From assembly GCF_022539315.1 (NCBI RefSeq), contig NC_066313.1:66653934-66717933 (forward strand): a DNA stretch of 64,000 bases, read 5' to 3'. The notes under the pieces are model-generated. The model searched no databases and was not told the DNA's origin. It worked only from the letters and a program-made list of their open reading frames with translations. Of this stretch, positions 11,812 to 23,700 are shown in pieces. Each line of letters begins with the position of its first letter. The first letter of the stretch is position 1. The position numbers and the translations under genes were made by a program. Source of the stretch: Serinus canaria (taxonomy: Eukaryota; Chordata; Aves; Passeriformes; Fringillidae).

Positions 11812-12770
11812 CTTGACAGCTTTGCCCTATATCCTTATTTACCAAGACCCATCATAGTTCATCTCATTATGCTGGTGGTTGAGTACTATTCTTTCCATAA
11901 CATTGGATTTCTTTCTTTCCCTTTCACCACCTTAAATTACACGTATCTCCATCCATGGTAGGTATTCATACAGAACAAATGATTTATCCAAAGACACGTG
12001 ACACATATGACTATATGTATGCATTGATATTCATACACCTCAAAGAAAATCTTGGTATTTATGTTTACACTCAGAATATTGAAATATACATTTTAATGTC
12101 TCAATATTCCCTTTTTATCATAGTGTCACTCTCCTCAACGACAAAATAAAAGATTTCACAGCAAAAACCTGCAGGCAGGGACTAACAAGCAGCAGCACCA
12201 AAGGGCTTTCTAGAGCTACCTCCTGTCACTATGAACTGTTCATGGAATCACAGGCTGACTGCTAGTGGCACTTTCCTTGGGTTTTCATTGTTATCCCCTC
12301 TACTCGGTACAGGAGAGCCCAAAAGTTCCAGACTGAAGCTCAGGGGACATGTAACAGTTGAGGTTCTGGGTCAGGACACAAATCTTCCCAGAGTCAGCAG
12401 ATTTTGTATGTTACCTATCCTGATGACTCAGGCTGCTAGCTCCTTTGTGAAGGTAATTCAAGCATCATACTGAGGATTCCTTGTTTGAGACCTGCTGGAT
12501 GAAAAAAGAAAATAAGGAAAAGCTTGAAAAAGAGCAGCATAATGAGCACTATGCTTTTTGAACCTCACTTTCTGTTAAGTCTCCCATGGAAAGTGCACGT
12601 ACATTTCTGCATTAGGCACCCAGTACACCACACTGTATTCAAAGCTGTTGCCAGGCTTTCTGTTTAAGTGTTTTCATCAAAGAACATTGAGTTGGCACTG
12701 GAATCAAAGGGATGATTTTTTTTTAAATGTGAAAATAAAAGAATAGCTTTAACTGAGGGGAAAAGTTGCA
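11812..12770. other. Unique DNA, no gene seen
   Basis: Open frames at 11955-12149 and 12231-12473 (+) are short and unrecognised. No interspersed repeat was identified. Confidence 0.55.
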
Positions 12771-12774
12771 GAAT

Positions 12775-12826
12775 ATGTGTGCATACGTGTGTGTGTTTGT
12801 ATATGTGTGTGTATGTGTGTGTGTAG
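12775..12826 (+). repeat. Interrupted (GT)n microsatellite
   Basis: About 50 bases of GT units, broken by CATAC, TTTGTA and GTAT interruptions, ending in a run of five G residues. It is imperfect, which suggests an older repeat than the TA/AC tract at 11.7 kb. Confidence 0.95.
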
Positions 12827-12859
12827 GGGGTAGCAGAGGGTATGACATAGCATATGAAG

Positions 12860-13110
12860 TCAATAGCGTAGTTGTTATTATTTATACATGAGTAAAGATT
12901 ACAAATGCAGGCAATAGCTCAGATCTCTCACCCCCTGGATCTGTGAAACCTGTCACTCAGTCTCCTGCGGTGTGTCTTCCTGTCTCGGAGCCATTGGACC
13001 ACCTGCTGCCATGACTCTCATCTATTGCATCGCCCGAAGGCCTCGATGATAACAGCATTGATTCCAATGTACATCTAATTACTTCTCATAATCTATTCAT
13101 TTCACAATAG
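12860..13110. promoter_or_regulatory. Candidate regulatory element with local CpG
   Basis: Five CpG dinucleotides fall within about 80 bases (12968, 12986, 13031, 13035, 13044), in a window where CpG is otherwise scarce. The flank contains a TAATTAC word near 13076. No repeat or credible reading frame is present. The mix of retained CpGs and homeodomain-like cores suggests constrained non-coding DNA, but this is judged by eye only. Confidence 0.3.
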
Positions 13111-14048
13111 TGTAGTGAAACATCTGTCACATCATAAACTCTTTAGTATCCTTATCAAACCACCAAAACATACTCTGCTGCCAATTGGCAGCTAGCTTGC
13201 TTTCTCTTCTTATTAATATGATGCAAACATATCTATGTTTTTTTGGTTGTTTTAGATGAATTTCCCTGATGACCACTGAAAATGAATCGGGCAAACTGCA
13301 ATTGTAACAACTACTCACAACGTAGTGAGGTACCATTATTATTGTCGTACAAATATCAGCAAAAATGGCTCTGTTTTGTCCAGAGAAAAAGGCTATAAAT
13401 AGGGTCCTTAACATTTATAGCACGGTAATAGATGGCTCCCTTCCTTGGCACAGTGTGACTGATTCATTTACTAAAATAAGCATCTCAGGGATTATTACAT
13501 TTGAGCAGTATACAGCATGGAAAGTCCTTTTACCTTTATAGTTTTTTACTTTACCTGTGGGTAAATAATGCCCACTCTTCCTCTTTCTTCATGTGAGAAA
13601 TCAAGAGCAAGGAGACTCATTAGCTCATATTTTTATTATCAAACTATAGAGAACCTATTTGTCCCAACAGGATCATGAATATACAGTTTCCTCTGATAAA
13701 GAGAGCTGATTAGTCCACCGGAAGGAACCTCTGATATTCAGGCAATATAACAGCAAATAAACTGAATAGGGAGGTGTTGGTTTACCATTACACACTGAAT
13801 TATGATGAACAACAAATCCCAGATGAAAAGAGTGATGTATTAGCTGCTAATTCCCTCTAATGGTCAATGCTAGCACAAACTGGTATATGTTCTTGTTGTT
13901 TAAAATCTGCGATGGAAATTAAATTAGTTTTGAATTGATAGCTGTAGAAAGGGGAGACTTTTGTGCATCTGCAGAAGTGATACAGCACAAGAAGCTATTC
14001 TGGAACTTCCTCAAATGTTTCAGACCAGCTTTTGAAGGAGCTACTTCA
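13111..14048. other. AT-rich unique DNA, possibly part of a constrained tract
   Basis: No gene was recognised; the 95-codon frame at 13127-13414 (-) has no family similarity. The interval 13800-13930 has several TTAATT/ATTAAATTAG-type words and could be conserved non-coding DNA. I see no decisive evidence. Confidence 0.4.
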
Positions 14049-14068
14049 TGAGAGGCCATGGCCTCTCA
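14049..14068. repeat. Perfect 20-bp palindrome
   Basis: The sequence TGAGAGGCCATGGCCTCTCA equals its own reverse complement, so each arm is 10 bases with no spacer. The flanking bases (A before, G after) end the symmetry. It could bind a dimeric factor or simply be chance; see findings. Confidence 0.97.
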
Positions 14069-16324
14069 GTAGCTGGTGAGAGAGCTAATTTGGATTCTCT
14101 GACAAGGCTATAGTATGCTGCCAGTCATTGTAGTTACTTTTATTATCTGAACATCTGGCAGTAAGGAACTGGACTGCCATTGCCAATTCAGGCTACATTT
14201 TGTTGGTTCCTGACCTTGCTGGGATTCACAAGGGTGACCTAAAAGTAAAGGAGTCTATATCTCAATAGGAACCCCCAGGACAGCCAGTTCTCTTTTATCC
14301 GTTTGTCAATATATAATGCAGTCCCATATATAAAGGAGCCTGCATATTTATCTGCCTCTATTTTCATCACCTGTGTATTTTCTAATTTGAAATAGATATA
14401 ACTTGTACACACCTATTTAAAGTCCATGTTTTTACATCCAAAGTCACTACTCAGACACAATAGGAAGCATAGAGAGATTTTAGAGTTCTTGACATAGCTT
14501 AGAATAGGAAAATGTCCAATGCATAAATCACTTAAAAGTGGATGTTTGACCTATTCAGTCCTTGATGCTGCCTAATAGGAGGATTTTTGCATTAGACAAC
14601 ATTTGTCTTCATTAAGGGTAAAGAAAGAATCATCTAAAGAAAAAGCTTTCAGAAAAGCTCAGCACTCATAGAACAGGTTAATGCCAGATTGAGACTGATC
14701 TCCCAATACTCCATCCCAAGCACCAAAACTACTTTTATCATGACTATTGAAGAATTCAATTTACACCTTTTTCTACCATGCTCACAGGGAGCTCCAGCCC
14801 AGAGTTTGTAGTGAAATGGAGCAGCTTTACCTGGCAGAGGAGAGGGTGGTGTATTTACTCAGCACTCAACCACTGAGGCTAATGCCACCTTTGGATTAGG
14901 TAGCCCCATGTGTCTCCTGCAGGGTGACATTTGCTGCTCATGCTTCTCCTCCTGTGGTTTCACCATTGGCCAAAATTGCCATGGGGACTGAGCAGGGACC
15001 ATGACATTGTAAAAGAATGTTGCCACTTTCTCAGTTAAGCTTTATCTGTGTAAGGAAACTTCCTTGGCTTCCCTGGTACCTGGGCATTTATATGCCAGGT
15101 GGGCAATAAGATCATATAAAATAAGTCAATCTGAAAAGAAAACAAAGCTACATAATATTTTCCCATAAACTTAGAATATTCATGAACCCTTGGCAAGGCA
15201 ATTCTTGTTAGACCAAGAGAATGAAAAGTTAAGAATAAAATAAGATTGAACTATAGCTTTGAGATTTAAGAGAATAATTTGCTGAAGGTAGAGTCAATTT
15301 ACTTTTAATTTTTGAGATTTTCTTCCTAAGCTTTATAGCTAAGACTGATTTTTTTTTTGTTTTGAAACATAAACTGGTTCTCATGCTGCGACATGAAGAC
15401 AGGACATTAAGATTTTTTTAAGAATTTCAAGAAAATAGAAGTCAAATTACTCATAAAATACACCATGTCAGAATTATTGCAAATACTTTTCTCACTACAC
15501 CATCTAAATTAGGGACTGTGGTTACCAGTCAAAGACTAGTGCCAGAGTAGAAATATGACCATTACCAGGAAACGGAAATTTGAAGTGGGAAGTTTGCAAG
15601 TAAGTTATTTCTCAACAAAATTTTTTAAAAATGAAATGTATAGGAAACTAACATTAGTATCTATGAGAGTAGGGAAAGAATCTACAGTCAGTGCTACACT
15701 TGAGAACAGTCCCAAAACAAAGTGGATAAAAGATACTTTGGGTTGATACCTGTATTGAAAGGGGAATTTGGGGAAAACCAAACCAAACCAAACCAAACCA
15801 ACCCTCCCATCCCCTATAACATGATACAAGGAATATTTAATTTCCCAGTTTTGGAGGGGAAAAAAACACTTCAAAAAAATTTATCTAGATTAAACTTCAA
15901 AATTATTTTCAGGATAAACAAACAGAGGTCTTCTAAGATATACAAGGGTACTCTAGAGGATATAAATATTTCCTTGTTCTTTCTAAATCAAAGGCCAGTT
16001 TTTAAGAAAAATGAAAAATTTTGAACCAAAATGATCAAATATTTGCTTTCAAAGTATCAAAATAGTATTTTTAAACATTATCAAAATGTAATCCTTATTT
16101 CTCTTCTGAAACCATAAACTTGACCTAGATTTTTTAATACTTCAAGTCCTTCCCAAAGGGATTTTTTCAACAAATTTACTGTCCATCAAACGTAAGTCGA
16201 TAAATAAATGAATAGAAATGGTTCAGTGTTATTTCAATGTAAAATTTTGAATTAGGGAGACTTAGAGATCACATAGCAGAAAAACAAGTTGTCAAATATG
16301 TCTTACAGCAGAGTAGCACAGTAC
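14069..16324. other. Unique DNA with a CCAAA repeat
   Basis: No gene or interspersed repeat was recognised. Frames at 15555-16024 on both strands are short; they are opened by A-rich, stop-poor sequence and by the CCAAA repeat at 15774-15801. Confidence 0.55.
15774..15801. repeat. (CCAAA)n simple repeat
   Basis: About five pentanucleotide CCAAA units follow a GGGGAAAA leader and end in CCAACCCTCCC. Confidence 0.95.
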
Positions 16325-16925
16325 ATTAACCTTGGATAAGGTTCAAATTCCCACCCAGCTGCTCACTCACTACCGCTCCCAAGCAGGGTGCAGGGAGGAA
16401 ACAGGATGAAAGAGCTTGTGGGTTGAGACAAATACAGGCAGAACAGTTATCAATTACAATCATAGGCAAAACACATTTGATTTGGGGAAATTAATTTCTA
16501 GACATTTAAAACAGATCTGGGTTGTGAGGAACAAAGCCAAAAAATTATATACCACCTGTCTTCCACTCCCTTTTTTCTCATGCTCAGTTTCAGTGCCTTG
16601 TTCCCAGTTCCTGTACCCCCTCCCTGATGGGGAGTGAGGGTTGAAATCAGTCCATAACACTCCCTCTCTGCTGTTCCTTTCTCCATATACTTTTCCCCTG
16701 CTCTAGCATGGGTCCTCTCTATGGGCTACACTTCTTCAAGATCTGCTCCAGCATGGGCTCCACAGGGGCTGCATTCCCTCAGGATAAACCTGGTTCACTA
16801 TGTGAGCTCTTCCACAGGTCCCAGTTCCTTGAAGAAATATTCACCTGCACCACCATGGGGTTCTCCACTGCCCTGGGAGTGTAGTAGCTGTTCTGGTGTT
16901 CTCTCCTACACAAGATGCTGATTTC
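16325..16925 (-). mobile_element. Degraded avian ERV LTR (same family as 51.9-52.9 kb)
   Basis: Read on the minus strand, this is the 3' two-thirds of an avian endogenous-retrovirus LTR. Recognisable parts are the repeated CTGCTCCAGCATGGGCTCCA-type units (16745-16765 and a variant near 16700), a CCTCCCTGATGGGGAGTGAG-like U3/R stretch near 16620, the conserved TTTGATTTGGGGAAATTAAT word near 16476-16495, and GTGGGTTGAGACAAATACAG near 16419. The same landmarks, in the same order, occur in the copy at 51884-52944. There is no retroviral coding sequence, so it is a solo LTR or a truncated remnant. The group is probably ERVL-like, from memory of bird repeats. The 5' end of the LTR (towards 16925) is lost or unrecognisable. 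Confidence 0.7.
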
Positions 16926-19900
16926 TAAATCAGCAACAATGGACAAATAAAGGGATCACTTCTATATTTGTTTCAGGTTAGTTTCAAATCTTTCCAGGAA
17001 GGACTAAATGAATACAGACATTCTACACTGATACAAAGCAGAAGAGCTCTGTTGAAGCAACCTGAGCTATGCTAATCTACCACAGCCAAGGAGTTCAGGT
17101 ACTCAGTGAACAAAAAATATCTGACTCTTCTTGTGCAACCTCATGGGCATGATACCATGACACCATCAACATTGCAGTTCATACATGTACAGCTCTGGCA
17201 GTGACAGGGGCAGGAGGAAAGGAGGCAAGCAGGCAGCTAAAACAGGCATTTAGTGGCTTTCTGTTGTTTTGAATGTAACTCTAGAAAGAAGGTTTTGCTC
17301 ATGTTCCTATGTCTCATTCTTCAGAGACTGCCACTTACAGCTCAGCACCTTCATAATGAGCACAATTTGCATACCTCAGATGTAGAATTCATTTCTGAAC
17401 CATTGCAATAGTGGGACCAGTATGAAACACTTCTTTGCTTCTGCCAAGATGAGAGTGTGCAAGTTTTTCATGTGTTGGTTGAGTTGCACTTTAAGGACCT
17501 ACAAGGTGGAGACAGTTGAATAGGGTCAGCTAAACTCTGCTGAGTCCTGTCACAAAGTTAAATTGGGATACTGAAGGTATTCAGAGTATGGGGAACACTG
17601 TCATCTGGAGAAGGACCAGGAGAAAACAGAAGGTGCTAAGTTGGACTAATCAAAAGGCTACCTTTCTAGAGCCATCTTTGTTTATAGAGTTTCTCTTCAA
17701 AAATAGATTTTAAAAAACTAAATGCAGTCTCTATGTATGGGACAACCTGAGACTTGTGTTTAGATTATCTGTAACCTGAAAAAACTTGCATCTAACTTCT
17801 AAAAATTATAACTAACAATGTCACCAGGCAGGATAATTAACTACTGTTGTATATTCCTGCTTTGCAAAAAGTACAATCAAACTTTATATTAAGTCCAGAC
17901 AACTTTGAGTGCTTAGCTGGGTTGACCAAGGTACACAGAAAATCCATTAATAGTGACAAACATTCCCAGAGATCAAATCAACTTATACTAAACCACCTTC
18001 TGAAGTGGAAAGTGGATTTTCCACTTTGGCTTCTTTTCTGACAACTACACTGGATGCCTAAAGACATTTAGATCAAAATTATCAGTAAGGCTCATAAATT
18101 TACATGGGAAGAATCTGTCCATGTGTGGATTTCATTCAAGCAGTCTTTTATGGTTCCTCAAATCCTTTTCAGTTGTTTTTTGGTTTGTTTTGGTTTTGGG
18201 TTTGCGGGTTATTTTAGTGTTTGTTTCCTTTTACTTGTCATGTTTTGGACTCAGTTTTCCTTTTAGCCGAAGTATTTGTTAGCCTGAATCACAAAAACTA
18301 GAATGCAGCAACTCAGGACAACTAGACTGCAATCTTGGTAGGACTTGGTGTACATTTCCCTGGTGTTTAGGGCAATGGAATAAAAATGGGGAGAAGACCT
18401 TCACAGTGACAGAAATATTGATATTGCTGAAGTTTTTTTATGCCATTGAATGCAGGAAGGGAAGAATCAGTCATCTGCTGGCATTGTACCATGACAAAAA
18501 TATTGTCCATCCAGTTTATTTTAACATGTTAAAAAAAAGATTTTTTTTCAAAACTTGTGGTTTCCTCGTCTTCTGACACGATACAAATGGTAGCAATGCA
18601 TAAAACAGTCTCATTTCACTGACCATGTAAATAGTCTTCCGTCGCCTCCTAGAAAAGTTTTTACAGTCCCATCTAAAATAGCAGATGGTATGTTGATGTT
18701 GCCTTTAGGTATTTATCTTCAGGTGTGTTTGACTGATACAGTCATAATTACATGCTCTGAAGCATCTCTGGAGAAACCTGCTTTTTTTCTATTACCCAAG
18801 CAGGAAACCTAGGCTGCAGTCTTAGAACACTGAACAAGATCTGATGTGATGTCCTTAAATCCTTCTTTTCTTAATACTCCATAGATTCAATTTGTCTGGC
18901 AAAAGAAGCCTGTCTATACTTTTTGCAAATCTTTAGGTCTTTGCCAGCCCATATAAATCTGCAGAGATAGCAGCCCTACATAACCCTACCATGTTCCAGC
19001 CAACATGTACCCTCATTGGGTGTTAGAATTAATGGATTAATTAATGGATTGTTAATAAATTGCACATGCTGCACAGTGTTGAAACAGCCTTAACATGAAT
19101 AGGGACTTACTCAACTGCAGTTGAAGACTACAATCTGAATGCCCAAGCATTTTTAATCCATGCACACATGTAAATCGTCTTCAAAACTCAGCTAAGGCTC
19201 CCCCATCCCTTGATACTCCTGAATATTCTGCTGCTCTCTCACAAGGGTCAATGCTCATCTCCTACATAGGGTACTCATGTACAGGTTTTGCAAGGGTCTT
19301 TGAACTCACACTATGTTCAGGCTTATACTCCAGGCTCAAACCACTGGAACCAGTAGTCACATTGTCACTTTAGCGTATTTCTGTGATCAATCTAACAGCA
19401 CTGGTCCTTTGGAAGTGGTAAGAGTGATGCCTTATTGGGAGCTAAGATTTGAAGAAACTCTTGGACAAAATCAGTTTCATACATCTGTTCCATTTTTATT
19501 TGTTTAGTTTCAATGGCAGCTGGTATATTAAAATTAGATAAATAGATTAACATTTTTTAAGGAAACACATTAAACACTGTACTTCAGCTTGTGCTGAAAT
19601 TTCATTTCACTTGATATTTTGGAGAAAACCCTGCAGTCAGATTTTCCCTGGAAATATCTTACTTCACATGATTTCCAGTGCAGGTGTTAAACTGTAGGGG
19701 CATTGAAAAGAGAAACAAAACTTCCACAGGACAGAGTCACATAACCTGATACCCGTAAACATCTCAGTTAGATATTTCTGTTAACCTTCTTTAATGTCTT
19801 CTTTCTTTGCTCTTTGACAAATTACAAATCCCCTTGGTGGTTCTTCATTTTTCTGCTATGTAGGAATCTAGGGGGAGCAGCGCTGTGGAGCAAGTGTGGT

Positions 19901-19943
19901 TTCAGGGATACAATCGTCTCTGTTGCAGCTCAGTGCAAAAAAG
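16926..19943. other. Unique DNA, no gene seen
   Basis: No interspersed repeat was recognised. There is a short T/G-rich stretch at 18174-18212 (TTTTGG-type) and a small hairpin at 18009-18027 (8-bp arms, 3-base loop). A perfect 12-bp x 2 duplication lies at 19027-19050. Frames at 17847-18041 and 19313-19507 are short and unrecognised. Confidence 0.55.
19027..19050. repeat. Perfect 12-bp x 2 tandem duplication
   Basis: The unit AATTAATGGATT is repeated at 19027-19038 and 19039-19050 without mismatch. Confidence 0.95.
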
Positions 19944-20230
19944 ATCACAGAGCCACAAAACTACAGAGTCATTGAGGTCAGAAGGAATCTTTGGAGAACA
20001 TCTAGCCCAATTCACCCCTGCTCAAGGAAGGACAACAAGAGTAGGTTGCCCAGAACATGTTTTTGTCTTTGACATCTTGAAAAATGATGCCTCCACAACC
20101 TCAGTGGGCAATCTGATATCGCCCCTTAAGGTTAAATGGAAATTCCTGTGTTTCATTTTGAGGCCATTGGCTCTTGTCACTAGGCATCACTGAAAAGAGT
20201 CTGGCTCTATCTTCCTCTCACCATCTTTCC
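19944..20230 (-). mobile_element. CR1 LINE fragment, 3' part
   Basis: On the plus strand the text runs as a reverse-complemented CR1 3' end. It begins with a decayed ATCACAGAG..CAGAGTCATTGAGGTCAG edge, then ACATCTAGCCCA, CCCCTGCTCAAGGAAGG, AGTAGGTTGCCCAGAACATG, CCTCCACAACCTCAGTGGGC, and finally CACTGAAAAGAGTCTGGCTC near 20188-20207. These are ordered CR1 landmarks covering the end of ORF2 and the 3' untranslated region. The copy is strongly 5'-truncated, as CR1 copies usually are, and is moderately diverged. It has no coding potential left. Confidence 0.8.
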
Positions 20231-22150
20231 TGCAAGCAGATTTTGATGGTTCATGGTCAACTCTGTGTCCACCAGAACACAAGCCTTTGCTGTCTTTCTC
20301 TGCCAAACTGCTGCTCAGCTGACTGGTCCCCAGACTATATTGTTGCATGGTCTTGCGACTCTTCCCAAAAACAGCCAGTGTCCATTACCTGCTCACTCTC
20401 TGCTCCCTGAGATACACTTTTTCAACTGCCCCCTGAACTTTCAGACTTGTCTGTATTCATGGTTAACAAACTATGATGCCTAGCAGGGTGTCTACAAAGA
20501 GATATTTTTGCAGTAACTTAATTTAAGTTGCAAAAGTTTCAGGTTTTTTATGTATAGCCACAACACTGAGTGTCACTTCATCCAAACAAAGTTCTTGTAT
20601 TAGCACACTCTTTAGAAACTATGATATCTTTGCACAGATTTTTAGACTGAAGTGGTATGACCTGCTGTTTTAGAAGGTGCTTTAGAGCTCCGAGTTAAAC
20701 AGGAAAATATCCTCTTTTGTTTGAGAGCATTTTTCTCCTTTTCTGCAAGAGGCTGATTTCACTATGCAATGCAAACTAGACTTGCAAAGGGTTAAGCAAG
20801 TACACAGACAAACAAATCTATTAGAGTTGGGTTTTTCAGTTGTCTCTGAAAGGTAACAAAGATATAAATTCAATATATGTGCATATGTACATGCTTCTTA
20901 CACAGCATTCATGCTTTGGTAAGCATGTTTGTATTAATTCAAGGCCATGCAGGCTTCACAGCGTTGGAAACACGTACAGCACTTTGCAGGCTCCTCTCCC
21001 ACACACTCCCTTCCCTCTTTGTAATACACACACTTTGTAATACCACAGAGGGGAATTACTGGCTTGGTGCTAGCAATTCCTTTCAGAGAATTGCACTGTC
21101 TCATGTGCCGCAGTGGAAAATACATCAAGATAATTCCCTCATCACTGCCTACCCACCCACCCGCTCCCTGTAGTCTGAGATGGACTGTCTAGCCACATAT
21201 CCTAATGCTGCTTCTGCTAAAATGTTTGATTATTCTTTTCCCTTCTCTCAGAGGAAACCTTTTCGGGAGCCTATATTTATTCTTTTTTTTTTTTTTTGCT
21301 ACATGCACGTCACCTGTGAGAGGTTTTTTGTAGATTGTCATTGCTGATATCATAGGAAATTCCAGAAGCAAAGGTGGATTTGTGTGTGAGGGGTTTTATA
21401 GGAATTTTTTTTTCAGAAGTTTCTCACAGCTTTCTACTTAGCTCAGCATCATAATGATTTAAGAGAAATATATTTATGTAGTGGTTGTGTTCCATGGGAT
21501 GGGAACTAAGAAAAAAATTGACCAACAAATGAAAATCTTTTGTTCTTAATGACAGAATATAATGGAAACCTAATCTCCTACTGCATATTATCATCAGGCA
21601 AATTAGTTACACATATAATAAGGTTTTGCTGTATAAATTATAAATGAAATAAACAATTCTGTCACCATGGTGGGCAATGAATACACCACATGTTATATGT
21701 AAATATATTAGTCATTTGCCTTTTGTTTATGTGTCACAGGAATCCATTTCCTTCATTCTGTAGTTCTCATTCCCTACGGGTTCTTACTAAAGTCATCAAC
21801 CCTTCCTGTACATGCTTTTTAAAGCAGAATTCTTTCTTTTTTTTTCATTTTTCAGCCCTGTTTTAATAATGGCTGCTTTTGTGCCAGTTTCATTTAGTGC
21901 TTCAAATTGTAATTTTATCTGAGAGAGAGGAAGAAATAATAAGAAAAGCAGAAAGGGTCTGTATGATATATTAGTACAATACCAAAAATATATTGAAACC
22001 ATTTTTTTAATTTTATTTTTTTTCCTCAAAAATTAAAATATATCCCATAAAGCAACTATGCATATTTTTTTCTCTTACCAGACCTTTCATTCTTTAATGA
22101 GATAATCTGTTTTTAAGGAATACATTGTTCAGTCTTTCTTTTTAAGGGGT
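20231..22150. other. Unique DNA, no gene seen
   Basis: No gene was recognised. A T-run lies at 21284-21298, and T-rich stretches lie near 21836-21846 and 22004-22022. Frames at 20174-20483 and 20840-21173 overlap in different frames and look random. Confidence 0.55.
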
Positions 22151-22189
22151 GACACTTTTATTTTCCAGGCATTACACTATATGCAAGAA

Positions 22190-22620
22190 TAATGTAAATT
22201 TGGGCATTTTCACTGGGCACTGCACACCAGCCTGAGAGCCCTTTGAAACCAACACAAGACACAGCTACCCTCAGTGACCAATGGCTTTAACATACACATT
22301 CCAATCAATAATACAGGGTTTTATATTCAATCACATTCAGTTCACACTCATCGAGGATTATCTTTGTGCTCCCTTAGGCTTTTCCTGTCATCCAGAGGGA
22401 GGCAGACTTGAATTTAATATACCTCATTATATTTGGGATGGCTGTGGACCCTAATGGAAGAGGCAACACTTAGCAAATAAGCAGACTAAACTTTCATGAT
22501 CAAAACCAGCTAAAAAGGGTATTTGTCACTGCTAACTTTGTTTCTCACACAGTGTCAGACTACACTTTCTGCAGGATGAATGATTGTACTTTGACAATGT
22601 TTACAAAGCCAATTATATCT
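22190..22620. promoter_or_regulatory. Candidate conserved non-coding tract
   Basis: Repeat-free sequence, with few reading frames and no low complexity, just upstream of the stronger candidate at 23.2-23.7 kb. It contains AATCAATAAT- and TTAATATACC-type AT cores and a CACTCATCGAGGATTA word with a retained CpG near 22350. The call is based on texture only and is weak. Confidence 0.25.
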
Positions 22621-22743
22621 TTATTTTGAGAGCTGTTCCAAAGGCTATTAGAAGATGGTTTTTCCAACTTTTATTTTTATAAGTAGCAGAGGCAAGTAAG
22701 GATGTTTCTTTTTGCAGTTTACTTGCAGCTATATCTCTGGGGA

Positions 22744-22791
22744 AGGTATTTTTCTTTTAATTTTTTTTCTTCTTCTTTTTTTTTTTTTTAA
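22744..22791. repeat. T-rich/pyrimidine low-complexity tract
   Basis: Nearly pure T with a CTTCTTCTT core, ending in TTTTTTTTTTTTAACTGG. Confidence 0.9.
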
Positions 22792-23199
22792 CTGGAGCAG
22801 ACAGTGGTTAGCAATGAAATACAAAAAAGCAATTCTACTGCCTCATAAGCCACAAAGTGGACCATGGAATTAACGTATGAGATGTTATTTCTAATTTATT
22901 TATCAGCTCTCTCTCTATGGTATAAGTACTCTCAAAAGCACTTACGTATTTGAAGTCTCACAGAGACATACCAGATAATGGGAAATGGTTTGCTGTGAGA
23001 AGTGATCTACTTGAGTGCATAGAAGCTTCTTTCTATCAAATATTTCACTGGTAATGTTTTACTGTTTCTGTTAGATGGCATGCCATAGAGTGTAATAAAT
23101 TTCACTTTGTTTATATTCTGTGTCTGTATTTGCACTTGGGTGATTATATTTGAAATCATGAAAGATCCTTGTTTTTTAAAAAAAACAACTTTAGCATAA

Positions 23200-23700
23200 G
23201 CTTCTCATTAATCCTGTCCTGTTTGTCTCTTATTAATAGGCTACTGTACAATGTATTCTGCTGCAAAACTCCACCAGGCATGACTAATTCAGATAATTAA
23301 TTTGCTAGAACATTAACACCATCAAATGAGCCTGCTAAACCGGTAAATTTAAAGTAAATTAAACTTAATTTGCAGGTTATTGCAATTAAGTCTGCCTTGT
23401 CTTTCTGAGGGATTTCAACATCCTCAGTATTTAAGAGGCAATCATAATGCATGCAAGTGGGCGGGCTTTTTCTCTAATTAACACGAGTCTAATCTGCTTT
23501 TCAATTAGGGTGGATGTTTATAATGTGCTGGTGACAGTGTTGCAATTCAGTGCAGCATAACAGGAGTGCATGGCATAATTATAGCTGAAAAGAAAAGCTC
23601 ATGCAGGGCCTGTTTAGGGGTTAATGAGACATTGGCAGCTTCCAGCTGAGGAGATTGAGCCAGTTTAGTGCAGCTTCAAGAGGAAACCACCCATAGGGGT
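23200..23700. promoter_or_regulatory. Strong candidate conserved enhancer with homeodomain sites
   Basis: This is the most enhancer-like tract in the window. TAATTA-type cores recur at 23292-23300 (GATAATTAA), 23474-23481 (CTAATTAA), 23501-23508 (TCAATTAG) and 23575-23582 (CATAATTA). TTAATTTGCAGG (23366), TTGCAATTAAG (23380) and ATAATGCATGCAAG near 23444 also occur. A GC-richer GGGCGGGC word interrupts the AT-rich sequence near 23460. There is no repeat and no reading frame. The pattern is typical of deeply conserved developmental enhancers; the target gene is unknown. Conservation itself was not measured. Confidence 0.45.

Noticed and set aside
11605..11857. Tyr/Ile/His-rich frames on both strands
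   Set aside because: Translations of the TA/CA dinucleotide repeat.
16340..16360. GGTTCAAATTCCC, similar to a tRNA B box
   Set aside because: Lies inside the LTR remnant; no A box or cloverleaf can be drawn around it.
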